This document shows positions 1-10,340 of a DNA stretch of 64,000 bases, in pieces. The position numbers and the translations under genes are program-made. The DNA comes from Vitellaria paradoxa. Its lineage: Eukaryota; Streptophyta; Magnoliopsida; Ericales; Sapotaceae. Under the pieces are notes generated by a model. That model saw only the letters and a program-made list of their open reading frames with translations, had not been told where the DNA came from and made no database searches. Where the stretch lies: the NCBI GenBank assembly GCA_019916065.1, contig CM034240.1, positions 16,415,894-16,479,893 of the forward strand. Reading direction: 5' to 3'. The number at the start of each line of letters is the position of its first letter. The stretch's first letter is position 1.

Positions 1-1
1 C

Positions 2-421
2 ATTTCATGGTGTGCTAAGAAACAACACACTATCTCTCGCTCCAGTATTGAAGCAGAGTACCTTGCTATGGCTAATACAACTGCTGAGCTTACCTAGCTA
101 ACTTATATTCTTGGAGATCTTCGCATTTCACTTTCATCTTCACCAACTCTTTACTGTGATAATATTAGTGCTCTATACATGACAATTAATCCAGTTTTCC
201 ATGCTTGAAGTAAACATATCGAATTGGACTACCATTTTGTACGTGAACGCATTGCTCTTGGACTCCTTGTCACTAAACATATTCCTTTAACTAAACGGAT
301 TGCTAATCTCTTTACAAAATCTGTTTCAAAAGCTACATTAGTTTACTTTCGAACCAAACTGTGCCTTCAGCCTTGGCTCAGTTTGCGGGAGGGTATTAGC
401 AAACCTGGTCCAAACAAATAA
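2..421 (+). pseudogene. Ty1/copia polyprotein remnant, RNase H end
   Basis: The + strand frame beginning at base 2 reads as the C-terminal RNase H part of a Ty1/copia pol protein. It has the typical SSxEAEY motif at about 41-61, a catalytic-type DN at about 160, and the HxExDxHFVRE block at about 215-250, then the usual tail that ends just before a 3' LTR. In-frame stops at 95-97 (TAG) and 206-208 (TGA) show that it is dead. The rest of the element lies outside the window to the left. A purine-rich tract at about 384-393 precedes the LTR, as expected for plus-strand priming. Confidence 0.88.
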
Positions 422-884
422 GCTTTAGGAGTTATAATCAAATGGATGAGCTTTAGGAGTTATAAGGTGTATCCCACATTTTATGGAGAGATAAGAGAGG
501 CTATACTTATTCAAATATCTATTCAAGGAATATGGCTGATATCAAGGACTCCTAAATATCTATTCAAGGGACATGGATCTACTTAAGGAATATGGCTGGT
601 GTCAAGGACTCTAAGAAATAACAACTTCCTACATAAATGGTAGTTAATTTGATAAGGAAACTTCAACCATTTAATACGTTTGAATATTCTTTAGTGATTG
701 CTAGTTTTAAAGAACTATTTTAGGCATATTTATACCAGTCATGTGTATGAGCAATGTTATAAATTCTGCATCCTCTAGCTAACAATGTACAGTGGAATTA
801 TTCAATAAAAATACATCAAGAAAACCTTTTTATTCTGTTTATTCTTTTCCTAAAGCTTATTTGTTTGGACCAGGTTTGCCAATA
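394..884 (+). mobile_element. 3' LTR of the copia remnant
   Basis: This 491-bp segment follows the polypurine tract directly. It begins TATTAGCAAACC and ends GGTTTGCCAATA, which fits a TG...CA LTR whose two ends both mutated G>A and C>T. The ends form an unusually long inverted repeat (32 bp perfect, 399-430 against 848-879). Inside are a TATA-like TATTTATACC at about 727 and an AATAAA at about 804, plus an imperfect internal direct repeat at about 515-610. The exact 3' edge is inferred from the inverted repeat and not from a second LTR. Confidence 0.6.
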
Positions 885-1471
885 TTGTCCATTCGTTTTT
901 ATAATTCAACTGGTAAGATTTTGAATTTGTTTTTCATTAGTAACTAGTTCGATTATTCTTGTGACGATTAAAGAGTTAGTTGGGTTTTAACTTCAAAACC
1001 TTCACAGATTGGTCAAGTTGTCATTAAAAAAAAAAAAAAATACTTGGTAATGAATTTAATTTGGTTGGCTGTCGGCCGCTGTTGTGAGTTCGTAACTTAA
1101 TATTGTTCTACTTATTTTAAATATATTTTATCTCCTGTTATAATATACTTTCATAATATTAATTAAGTGATAATTTCTCATCAATATTAATGGACAATAA
1201 AAGGTAAAAAGAAAGTTCGATGAGAGTGATCGATCGATGTCACCATTTCATTAATTTACAGGGGACCAACGTTCAACAACTTGTCCAGTGGGTAGGTATT
1301 TTGTGAAAACTGTCTCATTCATGGATCATCCATGAAAAAAAAAAGTTTTTGTTTTTTATTGTTAGCAATGAATTTTTGTTCAATTAATTAATTGTACGCA
1401 GAAATTAAAGCACATTTCATGACGTTGATGAGCGATCTGTAAAATAATTTATTAAATTTTAAAACTTTTAA

Positions 1472-1472
1472 T

Positions 1473-1514
<42 letters not shown>
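1472..1514. repeat. (AC)n(AT)n microsatellite
   Basis: A run of about 10 AC units followed by about 11 AT units. The flanking region (1010-1919) is AT-rich with no gene seen. Confidence 0.9.
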
Positions 1515-1919
1515 GTATGTATTAATTTTGGCATCGCACGACATTGTATAATATTTTTTATGAACAAAATACAACTTTTAAATATGTTATAAAAAATTGT
1601 CATAAAATTGCATAATTTCATAAAATAGTTGTTGAGTTATTTTTCATATTTATATTTTTTATTTTTGTCAATTTCAGTAATCCGATAGAGTTGACAAGAA
1701 TTGGGTTTCTATATGAGTACTAAAAATTTATATTTTATCAAATCTCAATCTAACCAATTCTAAAAATTAAAATTTGCTCTATCAAATCACAAACTCACCT
1801 AATCAACCTGATCTATTTTTTATTTCAAACTGTTTGTTAATTTTAATATATATTTTTAATTTTTTAATTTTTGAGTCATTTTACAAAATTATTTTGAGAT
1901 AGAAGTAATATTAATCCTA

Positions 1920-3238
1920 CACTAGTAGAAAAAAGAGTATTAGTGGCGGTCGCTAAAAGTAAAAAACGGTTGCTAATAACCATTGTAACCATTGTTATCA
2001 AATTTTACTATGACTGGCAACCTCTTTTACTTATGTATGAATGATGTGTTGGAATTATTTAATTATATTTAATTCCTTTAGATGAATATTTTATAAAAAG
2101 ACGTAGAAAAAAATATATATATGAAACCTGTATCGTTATGAGGTTTGATCCTGAGATCTTGAAGATTTGAATCTGAGATCTCCACCATTGCGACACCGAT
2201 TTCATTGTGGTACACATATCAATATTAAACTATTTTACGTGTAAGTAAAATAGTAGTTACAGCGACGGTTTCATCGAACCATTGTAAGTATAATTTACAT
2301 TATTTAGTTGGGATCTATTGAATTAATTGTTGCATGAACAGTATGCCACCTAATCACATTCACTGTATTGGGTCACCTAATACAGTGTAGTATTATGACC
2401 ACTGCATATAGGCACATAGAAGATTCTAATTACTGGGCTTTAGTAACTCACCCCTTTGTGAGAATATTTTTTTTTCAGGATATTAAGCACAGGGATACTA
2501 AAGATGAGCTAGAAAGAGATTAATTTCTCTTAAATATTTCACCAGAAGAGTTATCTATTTTTTTTCTTGCACAGCATTGGAAGACTTTATTAATTATTAT
2601 AGTCTGTAATAATAATTGTTGGACAATTGTAATCAAGAAGTTTAAACCTAGTTTGCTTTTATTTGATATGTAATGTTAATCGCATGGTTGGGACGCTTAG
2701 ATGGCTCTATAATACTATTCTCTATCTTTATTTTGTACTATGCGGTTGAATTCTATCAAATGATTCAGCCTAATGGCTTATAAATATTGGTTAGGATAAA
2801 CTAGGGATTTTGAATACCTTAAATTTTATTGCGAGTCAACCCCAGTTTGAAAGAAAATTTGGGGTGTGATAGCGTGCTGTTATCATCTTATTTTTATATC
2901 CAACAAACAATCCCAAGTCACCCTCGGGCATTCGGGTTATGAAAATCTGGGCGTGACAGAAAGTACTCACCGAGACAGTGACGGTGGCGTGAGCAACGGT
3001 GGCACCGGCAGTGGCTTTGGCAGCGGGGTAGAGGCAAGGGATAGTGTGGGAGATGAAAAGAGAGAGGGGAAAACTGAGAGAAATGAGGAAAGAAGGAGCT
3101 ATGCAGGGCTTTTTAGGCGGACTTTTAGCGAATGTCGTAGCGACTGCCTACGACAGTCGCTAATACTCTTATTTGTGACGACATTAATTAAGAAGTCACC
3201 CGACTCTGGCTGCGCAAATGCCTCTTATTCTACTAGTG
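1920..3238. mobile_element. Non-autonomous CACTA (En/Spm) transposon
   Basis: The left end CACTAGTAGAAAA and right end TATTCTACTAGTG are inverted copies (12 of 13 bases). Subterminal GCGAC/CGCTA-type motifs lie just inside both ends (1945-1980 and 3115-3165), as in plant CACTA elements. The flanking triplets are CTA (1917-1919) and TTA (3239-3241), one mismatch from the expected 3-bp duplication. At about 1.3 kb it has no transposase. Its interior holds an LTR-derived fragment (about 2008-2958) and a GC-richer piece (2960-3110) that may be a captured host fragment. It sits inside tandem unit U1 and is absent from U2 and U3. Confidence 0.8.
2008..2958. mobile_element. LTR fragment nested in the CACTA element
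   Basis: About 950 bp closely matching 27697-28637, which is the 3' part of the solo LTR at 24965-28637, including the terminal GCGTGACA. The left join is abrupt and no clear target duplication was found, so it may be a truncated copy or have been captured by the CACTA element. Around 2130-2205 it carries, on the minus strand, a tRNA-like A box and B box pair, as in the second copy. Confidence 0.65.
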
Positions 3239-3448
3239 TTAGTTGTATTAAAATAATTTTTTCGACTGGTTTATATAAATAGCTTAAATTAAAAATATTG
3301 TTTTTATTAGTTGCATGTTGTACTTTATAAAAATAGCTCAAATGTTGATGAATAATGATCAACATTACTGATTTGGCTTTAAAATTGAACTAAAAAAAAA
3401 AAAAAAACATTTACTCTCTAGCCTAAAATAAAAACAATTTACCCGACG

Positions 3449-3778
3449 GATGTTTGGCACTTCAAATTTTACAAACTTTTGGTAACTTTTGTCAATTTTG
3501 AACAATTTTTGTCCCTTTTTTTTTTTTTTTGTTTTCTTGGCATTTGTTTTGAAACTCCTCATTTATAAATTTTTGTAAAATTTTGCTTTTACCAAATTTT
3601 GTTCACCAGGCGCCTAAATTTCAAAATTTCTGACAAATTTTCATCAACAACCATTCGAATGGACGCTTGAGACTACATTGGAATGGTTCCTGTCATAATT
3701 TTTAGATTGTGCCATTGAAATGTCAAAAAGTATTAGTTTTAGTTATTTTTTTTTCTAATTTTTGAAGTGCCAAACAAC
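3449..3778. repeat. Foldback (MITE-like) sequence, one in each tandem unit
   Basis: The left end TGTTTGGCACTTCAAATTT and right end AATTTTTGAAGTGCCAAACA are inverted copies about 330 bp apart. The same structure occurs at about 11752-12068 (U2) and 16392-16706 (U3), so it predates the triplication. It lies about 620-930 bp upstream of each small gene. The superfamily was not determined. Confidence 0.6.
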
Positions 3779-4217
3779 CTCTCAATTAATTTGTTATGGG
3801 TGTTTTTGAAGCTCTATAAAATTCTAAAATTTTCTACAAATCTCTATAAAATTTAAATTATTTACTTACTGCATGAATTATAAAATTATAATTTTTATAA
3901 ATTTATATTAATTTTTACGACTCCAAACATAAACGAAGTAAACCAAAATATAGGGGATGCTTGGGGTTTCACAAATTGAAATAAAATGTGATTTAGCAAC
4001 TTTTTTGGCATTCAAAGTGCAACGAACAAATCACAATTTAATTGTGATGAATAGTGAAAAATCTGTTTAAATAGATTTGTGTAGCACACTTTAGAAATTT
4101 GTAGAAATTTGTAAAAATTTATAGAAATTTTCATAATATAAAATTTATTAAGATTTTTTAAGTTTTGCTGAGTTTCAAACAATATGTATTGAAAGAACCA
4201 ATTTTTATGAATTCAAA

Positions 4218-4358
4218 GTCAACATTCAACAGCTAGTTAGCCACTTATGATTTGATTGCACACGGTTATGTACCGTGTTAAATTGTACTACGTATGTATT
4301 GGTTTTTGAGAACCATATATAGGATAGTAATGGGCATGCCCAAACCACATTTATATAA
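4218..4358 (+). promoter_or_regulatory. Promoter of secreted proline-rich gene 1
   Basis: TATATAA at 4352-4358, 37 bp before the chosen ATG, in a context (CCACATTTATATAAGAAGCA) that is conserved before all three genes. About 130 bp upstream, GTCAA at 4218-4222 (TTGACTT on the other strand) matches a WRKY W-box core inside a conserved block that runs to about 4270. The same pieces precede gene 2 (GTCAA 12703-12707, TATATAA 12828-12834) and gene 3 (GTCAA 17167-17171, TATATAA 17295-17301). Binding by WRKY factors is inference only. Confidence 0.65.
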
Positions 4359-4395
4359 GAAGCAAGAACAATTTAATACTATGTATTGTAGCAAT

Positions 4396-4746
4396 ATGAA
4401 AGTTGTTCAATACTTGCTTGCTTTCGTTCTGATCCATGAAATCATATTAATGTTACATGCCGCTGGTTACATGGGCAACCCCTCGGTTGTCTCAGCGGCA
4501 GCTGTTTCTGTACATGTCTTGGATCCGGCTTTTTCCGATCATGATCTCTCCTATAAACTGAAGCAGCATCCAGAATTCCGTGTGTCGAAACGGTCTAAAC
4601 CGCGGCCGCCTTCTCCGGTGTATAGTCCAGAGCACCATCTAAAATCTCCACCGCCGCGGCCGCCTTCTCCAGTGTATAGTCCATGGAAACCTCCAAGACA
4701 TCCGCCGCCGGAGCCGCAGCAGCCGCCGCCGCCGCCGCCGTATTAA
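4396..4746 (+). CDS. Small secreted proline-rich protein 1 (116 aa)
   Basis: Residues 1-24 form a clear signal peptide (MKVVQYLLAF then a hydrophobic core ending HAAG), so the product should be secreted. A middle block, about 25-62 (GYMGNPSVVS...SDHDLSYK), is nearly identical in the three paralogues. A basic stretch (SKRSK, 64-68) then leads into a proline-rich tail with two PPSPVYSP repeats (71-78, 89-96) and a run of prolines ending in Tyr. SPPP and VYSP are extensin-type motifs, normally hydroxylated, glycosylated or cross-linked in the wall. A longer reading frame starts at 4294, but it would run through the TATA box, so the ATG at 4396 is preferred; the 5' UTR would then be very short. 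A hAT element interrupts the 3' region at 4843; the poly(A) signal AATAAA now lies at 8783-8788. I do not recognise a named family. It could be a wall protein or a peptide-hormone precursor. Confidence 0.75.
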   Translation: MKVVQYLLAFVLIHEIILMLHAAGYMGNPSVVSAAAVSVHVLDPAFSDHDLSYKLKQHPEFRVSKRSKPRPPSPVYSPEHHLKSPPPRPPSPVYSPWKPPRHPPPEPQQPPPPPPY

Positions 4747-4842
4747 TGTGCGATGTTCTCGTGCGATTGATGTTTCCGATTCATGTCTTCCTTCCACCGA
4801 AACCCACTTCAATCTTTTCACTTCAAAAATGCCTTTGTTTGT

Positions 4843-7800
4843 CAGGGGTGGCTCAAGCATAAAGCAATCAAAGTCATCGCTTTAGGCCCCTAAATTTTGA
4901 GGGCCCCCAATTTTTAAAAATATTTTATACTATAGTTAAATTTTAACATATTTTGAATATATTTTTAACATACGTTTTGTATAATAAAAGTCTAATCTGA
5001 ATTAAAAAAAAAAAGTTTACAAGAAAAAATGTAAGAAGTTCCAAACTAAATGAAAAAAAATGATCACAAGAAGTCCCAATATAAATGAGAAAATAATCAT
5101 AAGAAAAAAAAAGGAATGCCTCAATCTAAATGAGGAAATGGCTCGTAAGGAAAGGAAAAAAAAAAAAAGAAAGCCTCTACATAAATGAAAAGAATAATAT
5201 ATTCAAAGAAAGAATATCAAAAGTCTTATAAGGAAGGAAGATCAAAAGTTTTATGGATCAAAAATTTTATAAAACATCTCTAACGTGTAGAAATCCAACC
5301 CTAATACACACTCTCTCTCTTTTTAGCTCTCAGCCTCTCTCTCTCCCTCTCTCTCTCTCAATCTCTCTCAAAGTTTAAACTTTGAAGTTAAAAAACATAT
5401 TGGTAAATTTTATAATTGCAACATCAATCAAAAGGATTTTTGAGGTAATGTTTTCAAAAAATTTATAGATTAACTTTTGTTTTATTTTTTTTAACATAGA
5501 GTAGTAGTTTGATTTTTTTTTTCTTTTTTAAGATACGACTTTCAGACGACTTTTCATCAATCAACGAAGACTCGTTGTCGATAACAATTCATTAGTTTTG
5601 TCAAGGCTCAGATTTGCTTGAGGAAGGTATAGCCCTTCTTTTTTTTTTTCTTTCTTCTTTTTTTCTTTTTTCCTTTAAGACTTGTTTGTTTAGTTTTGTT
5701 TCTGTAACTCTATTTAAGAGATATTTGACGATTAATTTTGGAGTGACTTTCTTTGGTGGAAATCTAATTTGGGGAATATTGTGAAGAAAATATTTTTTTA
5801 TTTCTTTATTTTTATTTCAATGTATTATTCGATAGATAACTAATTCAATTTTTTTTATTCATATTGTAGATCCTGTACTAAATTCAATTGGCATTTACAA
5901 TTTTCACAGTTTGACGGAAATAAATCAGGTTCCATTGTTCTATACTTTAGTATTTTTTTTATATTCCAATCTTCTCTTTTTGTTAGTAATTAATTTTAAT
6001 TATACGTAAAGAAATATGTCTTCTAGAAAGTATGAATCTGGTTATGCAAAACTTAAAAAAAAAAAGAGAAGAGTAGAAAATCTAATACAATCTCAAAAAG
6101 GAGCACTTGACAAATTTGTTTGTAATAATAAAAAAGCAACAAAAGATTTAGATGAAAATTCCATAAATGAACAATTAAATGATTTTAAAGAGTTAGAAAA
6201 TAATGAAATAATACATAATGAAATACCAAATCTTGAAGAAGAACATAAAGAAATATCAATAGACCATGAAAATATTAATGAAATAGATGATCAGATTCTT
6301 ACAAACATTTATGATCCAAGTCAATGGAAGAATATTGATACAAAATTAAGAGATTTATTAGTGGAAAAAGGTCCAATTAGATATGATGACATAAGTTTTC
6401 CTAAAGATGAACTCTCAAGACACTTTAATACTTCATATTATACTCGAAAATTACCAAATGGGGAAAAGTATGATAGAAAATGGCTAGTGTATTCAAAAGA
6501 TTTAGATAGTGTATTTTGTTTTTGTTGTAAGTTGTTTAATTCAAATCTTACTACAAGTAAACTAGCTAATGAATGAACTAGAGATTGGAGAAATCTTGGT
6601 GTTAAACTTAAAAGTCATGAAACAACTAATGAGCACATCACTAATATGAATGCTTGGATTGACCTAGAAACAAGATTGTCAAAAAATAAAACAATTGATA
6701 AAAATATTCAAGAACAAATTAATAGAGAAAAAAATCATTGGAAACAAGTTTTATTAAGAATTATTGCCGTTGTAAAAACTCTTAGTAAAAATAATTTGGC
6801 ATTTTGAGGAAAAAATGAAAAGATCTATCAAGAAAATAACGGAAAGTTTTTAAGTCTAATTGAAATGATTGCAGAATTTGATCCAATAATGCTAGAACAT
6901 GTTCGACGTATTCAATATGATGGACTTCATAATCATTATCTTGGACATAATATACAAAATGAATTGATAAGCTTGTTAGCCAATGAAATTAGAAGCAAAA
7001 TTATCAAAACAATTAAAGAAGCAAAATATTTTTCAATAATACTTGATTGTACACCAGATGCAAGTCATCAAGAGCAAATGACTCTCATATTACGATGCGT
7101 GGATGTTTTAATAAGTCCAGTAAAAATAGAAGAGTATTTTATAGAATTTATAAAAGTAGATGACACCACTGGAAAGGGTCTTTTTGATACAATTATAGAT
7201 GTTATAAAAATCTTAGGACTTGATATTAATGATGTACGAGGACAAGGATATGATAATGGATCTAATATGAAAAGAAAACACCAAGGAGTGCAGAAAAGAC
7301 TACTTGATATAAATCCTAAAGCATTTTACATGCCATGTGCTTGTCATAATTTAAACCTTGTACTTTGCGATATGGTGAATTCTTGTTCTAAAGCCGTGTC
7401 TTTTTTTGGAGTAGTACAACGCATATATTCATTATTTTCTTCTTCTACAAAGCGTTGGAAAATTTTACAAGATAACATACCAAATTTAACTGTCAAGTCA
7501 TTGTCACAAACACGTTGGGAAAGTCACATTGAAAGTGTTAAAGCAATAAGATTTCAAGCTCCACAAATAAGAGATGCCTTACTACAATTAGCTAAAACTA
7601 GTGAAGATCCTAAAACAAGAAGTGAAGCTAGTTGTTTAGCAACATATGAAATTGAAAATTTTGAGTTCTTATTGGGAATGACTATTTGGTACAATATACT
7701 ATTTGCTGTAAATTCTGTTAGTAAATATTTACAATCAAAAGACATGCATATTAACGTTGCAATAGATCAATTGAATGGTCTCATTTCTTTTTTAAAAAAT

Positions 7801-8614
7801 ATAGAGAAAATGGATTTATATCTGCTATGATTTCCTCTAAGGAGATTGCAAGTGAAATGGAAATAGAACCTATTTTTCGTGAAAAACGTATAATTCGTAG
7901 AAAAAAACAGTTTGATGAAAATGCTAATGAGGAGACGACCCAATCTGCTGAAGAATCTTTTAGAATAAATTATTTCTTATATATAGTAGATCAAGCAATT
8001 TCTTCGTTTGAAAATAGGTTTTAACAATTTCAAATATACGAAAATATTTTTGGTTTTCTATTTAATTTTAACAAATTAAAATCATTAGACGATGATACTT
8101 TAAAGAAATATTGTATTAATCTTGAGTGTAATTTGAAGCACGATACGTTTTCTGATATTGATGGTTTGGATTTATTTTCAGAACTAAAAATTTTAAAAGA
8201 AATATTACAAATAGAAGAAAGTACTCCAATAGACATATTAAATTATATAAAAAGATTAAATTCTTTTCCAAATGCATATATTGCTTATAGAATATTATTG
8301 ACAATACCTGTAACAGTAGCTTCTGCAGAAAGAAGTTTTTCAAAATTGAAATTAATAAAATCTTATTTAAGATCATCCATGTCACAAGAAAGATTAAATG
8401 GATTAACTATACTATCAATTGAAAAGGATTTGTTAAATAAACTTGATTATAAAAATTTAATTAATAATTTTGCATCCCAAAAAGTAAGAAAAATAAATTT
8501 TAAATAATATTTCTACGTAACTAAAAATATAAAAAGTTGTAATTTTTTTTTTAAATGTAAATGCCTCATTTGTGGTTGTTGCTTTAGGCCTTAAAGCACC
8601 TTGAACCGGCCCTG
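4843..8614 (+). mobile_element. hAT-superfamily DNA transposon, 3.77 kb
   Basis: It is bounded by perfect 8-bp target duplications TTGTTTGT (4835-4842 and 8615-8622), the hAT length. The ends CAGGGGTGGCTCAAG and the inverse of CTTGAACCGGCCCTG are imperfect terminal inverted repeats of hAT type. Units U2 and U3 keep the uninterrupted site (near 13285 and 17740). It contains a decayed transposase in + orientation. The 4843-6015 part holds AT-rich and CT-rich leader sequence with no other gene. Confidence 0.95.
6016..8507 (+). pseudogene. hAT transposase, TTF/ZMYM-like zinc-finger type, decayed
   Basis: Reads in order: a lysine-rich N-terminus; a TTF-type zinc-finger region (FCFCCKLF near 6510-6540, then H residues near 6615-6645); an RNase H-like core with the first catalytic-type Asp in ILDCTPD (codon 7045-7047) and the [10 protein letters not shown] and [12 protein letters not shown] blocks (7240-7370); and the C-terminal hAT dimerisation segment ([15 protein letters not shown], about 8307-8352). 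This architecture is that of zinc-finger MYM-type 1-like plant transposases. It is broken by TGA at 6574-6576, TGA at 6805-6807, a frameshift between about 7790 and 7826 next to a T/A run, and TAA at 8022-8024. The element is therefore not autonomous now. The sound inverted repeats and exact target duplication suggest a moderately recent insertion. Confidence 0.9.
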
Positions 8615-9408
8615 TTGTTTGTCTCCCAATGTCCCTTAGTAATGTGGTTTTTCGTTAATGTAATTGTTGCCTGTTGGTGTTTTAACTCCAATTTGGATCC
8701 AAAACTTGATAACAGTTTCTAGCATTTGCACACCTTGTAAAAATTAGGGTTGTATTTGTATTTATATATGGATTTTGAAATGAATAAATTTTGTGTCTTT
8801 TATTTTAATAGAATTGTTTAAGGGAGTGATATCATCATAATAATTGATTGGATTATAATATATTTAATGTTTTACTTATGTATTGACTAATTTTTTTTAA
8901 AAAAATTAGGAAAGAACAAAATAATCTCTTTACCGTGGCATTTGGATTAAAAAAATTTAGTGTATAAATAATAAGTGACCAAATTTAATTAAAAAAAGTT
9001 AAAAAATAGTAAAAACGAGAGTTGTTTTCTATTAGTTAGTAAACCAAATATTCCCCAAGTTGGTTAATCAAAGAGGATAATAGTATTATTACAATGAAGT
9101 TGTATGAAATGTGTTCCATCCCAATAAATTATTGCCTGGCAATATCATTACTATTGTTTAAATAAAATTTATTAGTTTAAATTTAAATTTTATCATACAA
9201 TTGAGTCAAACACTAAAATTTAAATAACTATATAAAAAAATTGTTATTTGAAATATTTTATAGAATCTAACTTCTCTATTCTAATAGTAATTATAAAAAA
9301 CTGAACTTAAATGTATTTTTATATCAATTAATTATTTTTATATTTTAATAGAATTTAATCTCAAATTCATGCATTTAAATTTATCAATTATCCAAATAGA
9401 ATATAAAA

Positions 9409-10340
9409 CTATTTAAGAATCAAAATGCTTTAAATTAAGTGTGACAATTCAAATTGATGTGCCATGCTCATGTTCATAATTGTGTTTAAGATCAATGTCT
9501 TGCAATTTAATAAATAGGCGAAATATTTAATTTATTGTATAATTATGTCAAAGTTGAGTTGATGCATACATATTTATTAAAATTATATTATCGTATCATA
9601 TTATCATTCATAAACGATACCAAGCAAAATATTTTAAGTCAAAATCAATTTAATTAAGTCATTAGTCAAAATTTAAAAATTTTATTCAAAATGGATAATT
9701 TTTACCTAAATGAATGTGAATATATTGTTTTTAACAAATGTGATTAATAAACCTAAAAAGCTACAATTTATTAAAAAAAATCAACTTTTGGTAAAAAAAA
9801 GTTACGTAAAACAAAAAAATAAATATATAAAATATCAAAAATCAACTTCTTCGTAACCAAACCAAACCTATAAATATGTTTTAAATTAAGTGTGGTGATT
9901 TGAATTGATATTCCATGCTGACATTTATGATTGTGTTTACGATAAATGTCTTACAATTTAATTAATGAACAAGTGAAAGAATTAATTTATTTTATAATTA
10001 TGTCAAAGTTGAGTTGAAGCAAACCTATTATATTTAAATTGTATTACCGTATTGTATCCAATAAATTGTCAATCATAAATGGTGTGAAGCAAAATATTTT
10101 AAGTCAAAATTAATTTAATTAAGATAAAGGTCAAAATTTAAAATTTTTTATTTGAACAGATAATTTTTATTCAAACAAATATGAATTTTTTTTTATTACA
10201 AATCCAATTAACAAAGCTCCAAAGTGTATAACTTTTAAAAAGAAAATCAAAATTTAGTAACAAAATCATAAAAAATAAAAAAAAATACAAAAAACTAAAA
10301 ATCAACTTCTTCGTAAACAAATCAAGCCCATGTCAAGTAA
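9409..10340. repeat. Internal tandem repeat of about 460 bp (2 copies in U1)
   Basis: Two head-to-tail copies meet near 9870; both contain ATTATGTCAAAGTTGAGTTG and the line around AAGCAAAATATTTTAAGTCA. U2 also has two copies (about 14085-15055). U3 has one (about 18510-19010). No gene is present in 8820-10900 of U1, which is AT-rich throughout. Confidence 0.8.

Noticed and set aside
2866..3282. Gly/Ser-rich 138-aa frame inside the CACTA element
   Set aside because: It runs across the LTR fragment, the GC-rich part and the terminal repeat, so it cannot be one natural gene.
4294..4395. N-terminal extension (MGMPKPHLYKK...) before the secreted proteins
   Set aside because: Conserved in all three units, but it contains the TATATAA box and would bury the signal peptide; conservation is better explained as promoter sequence.
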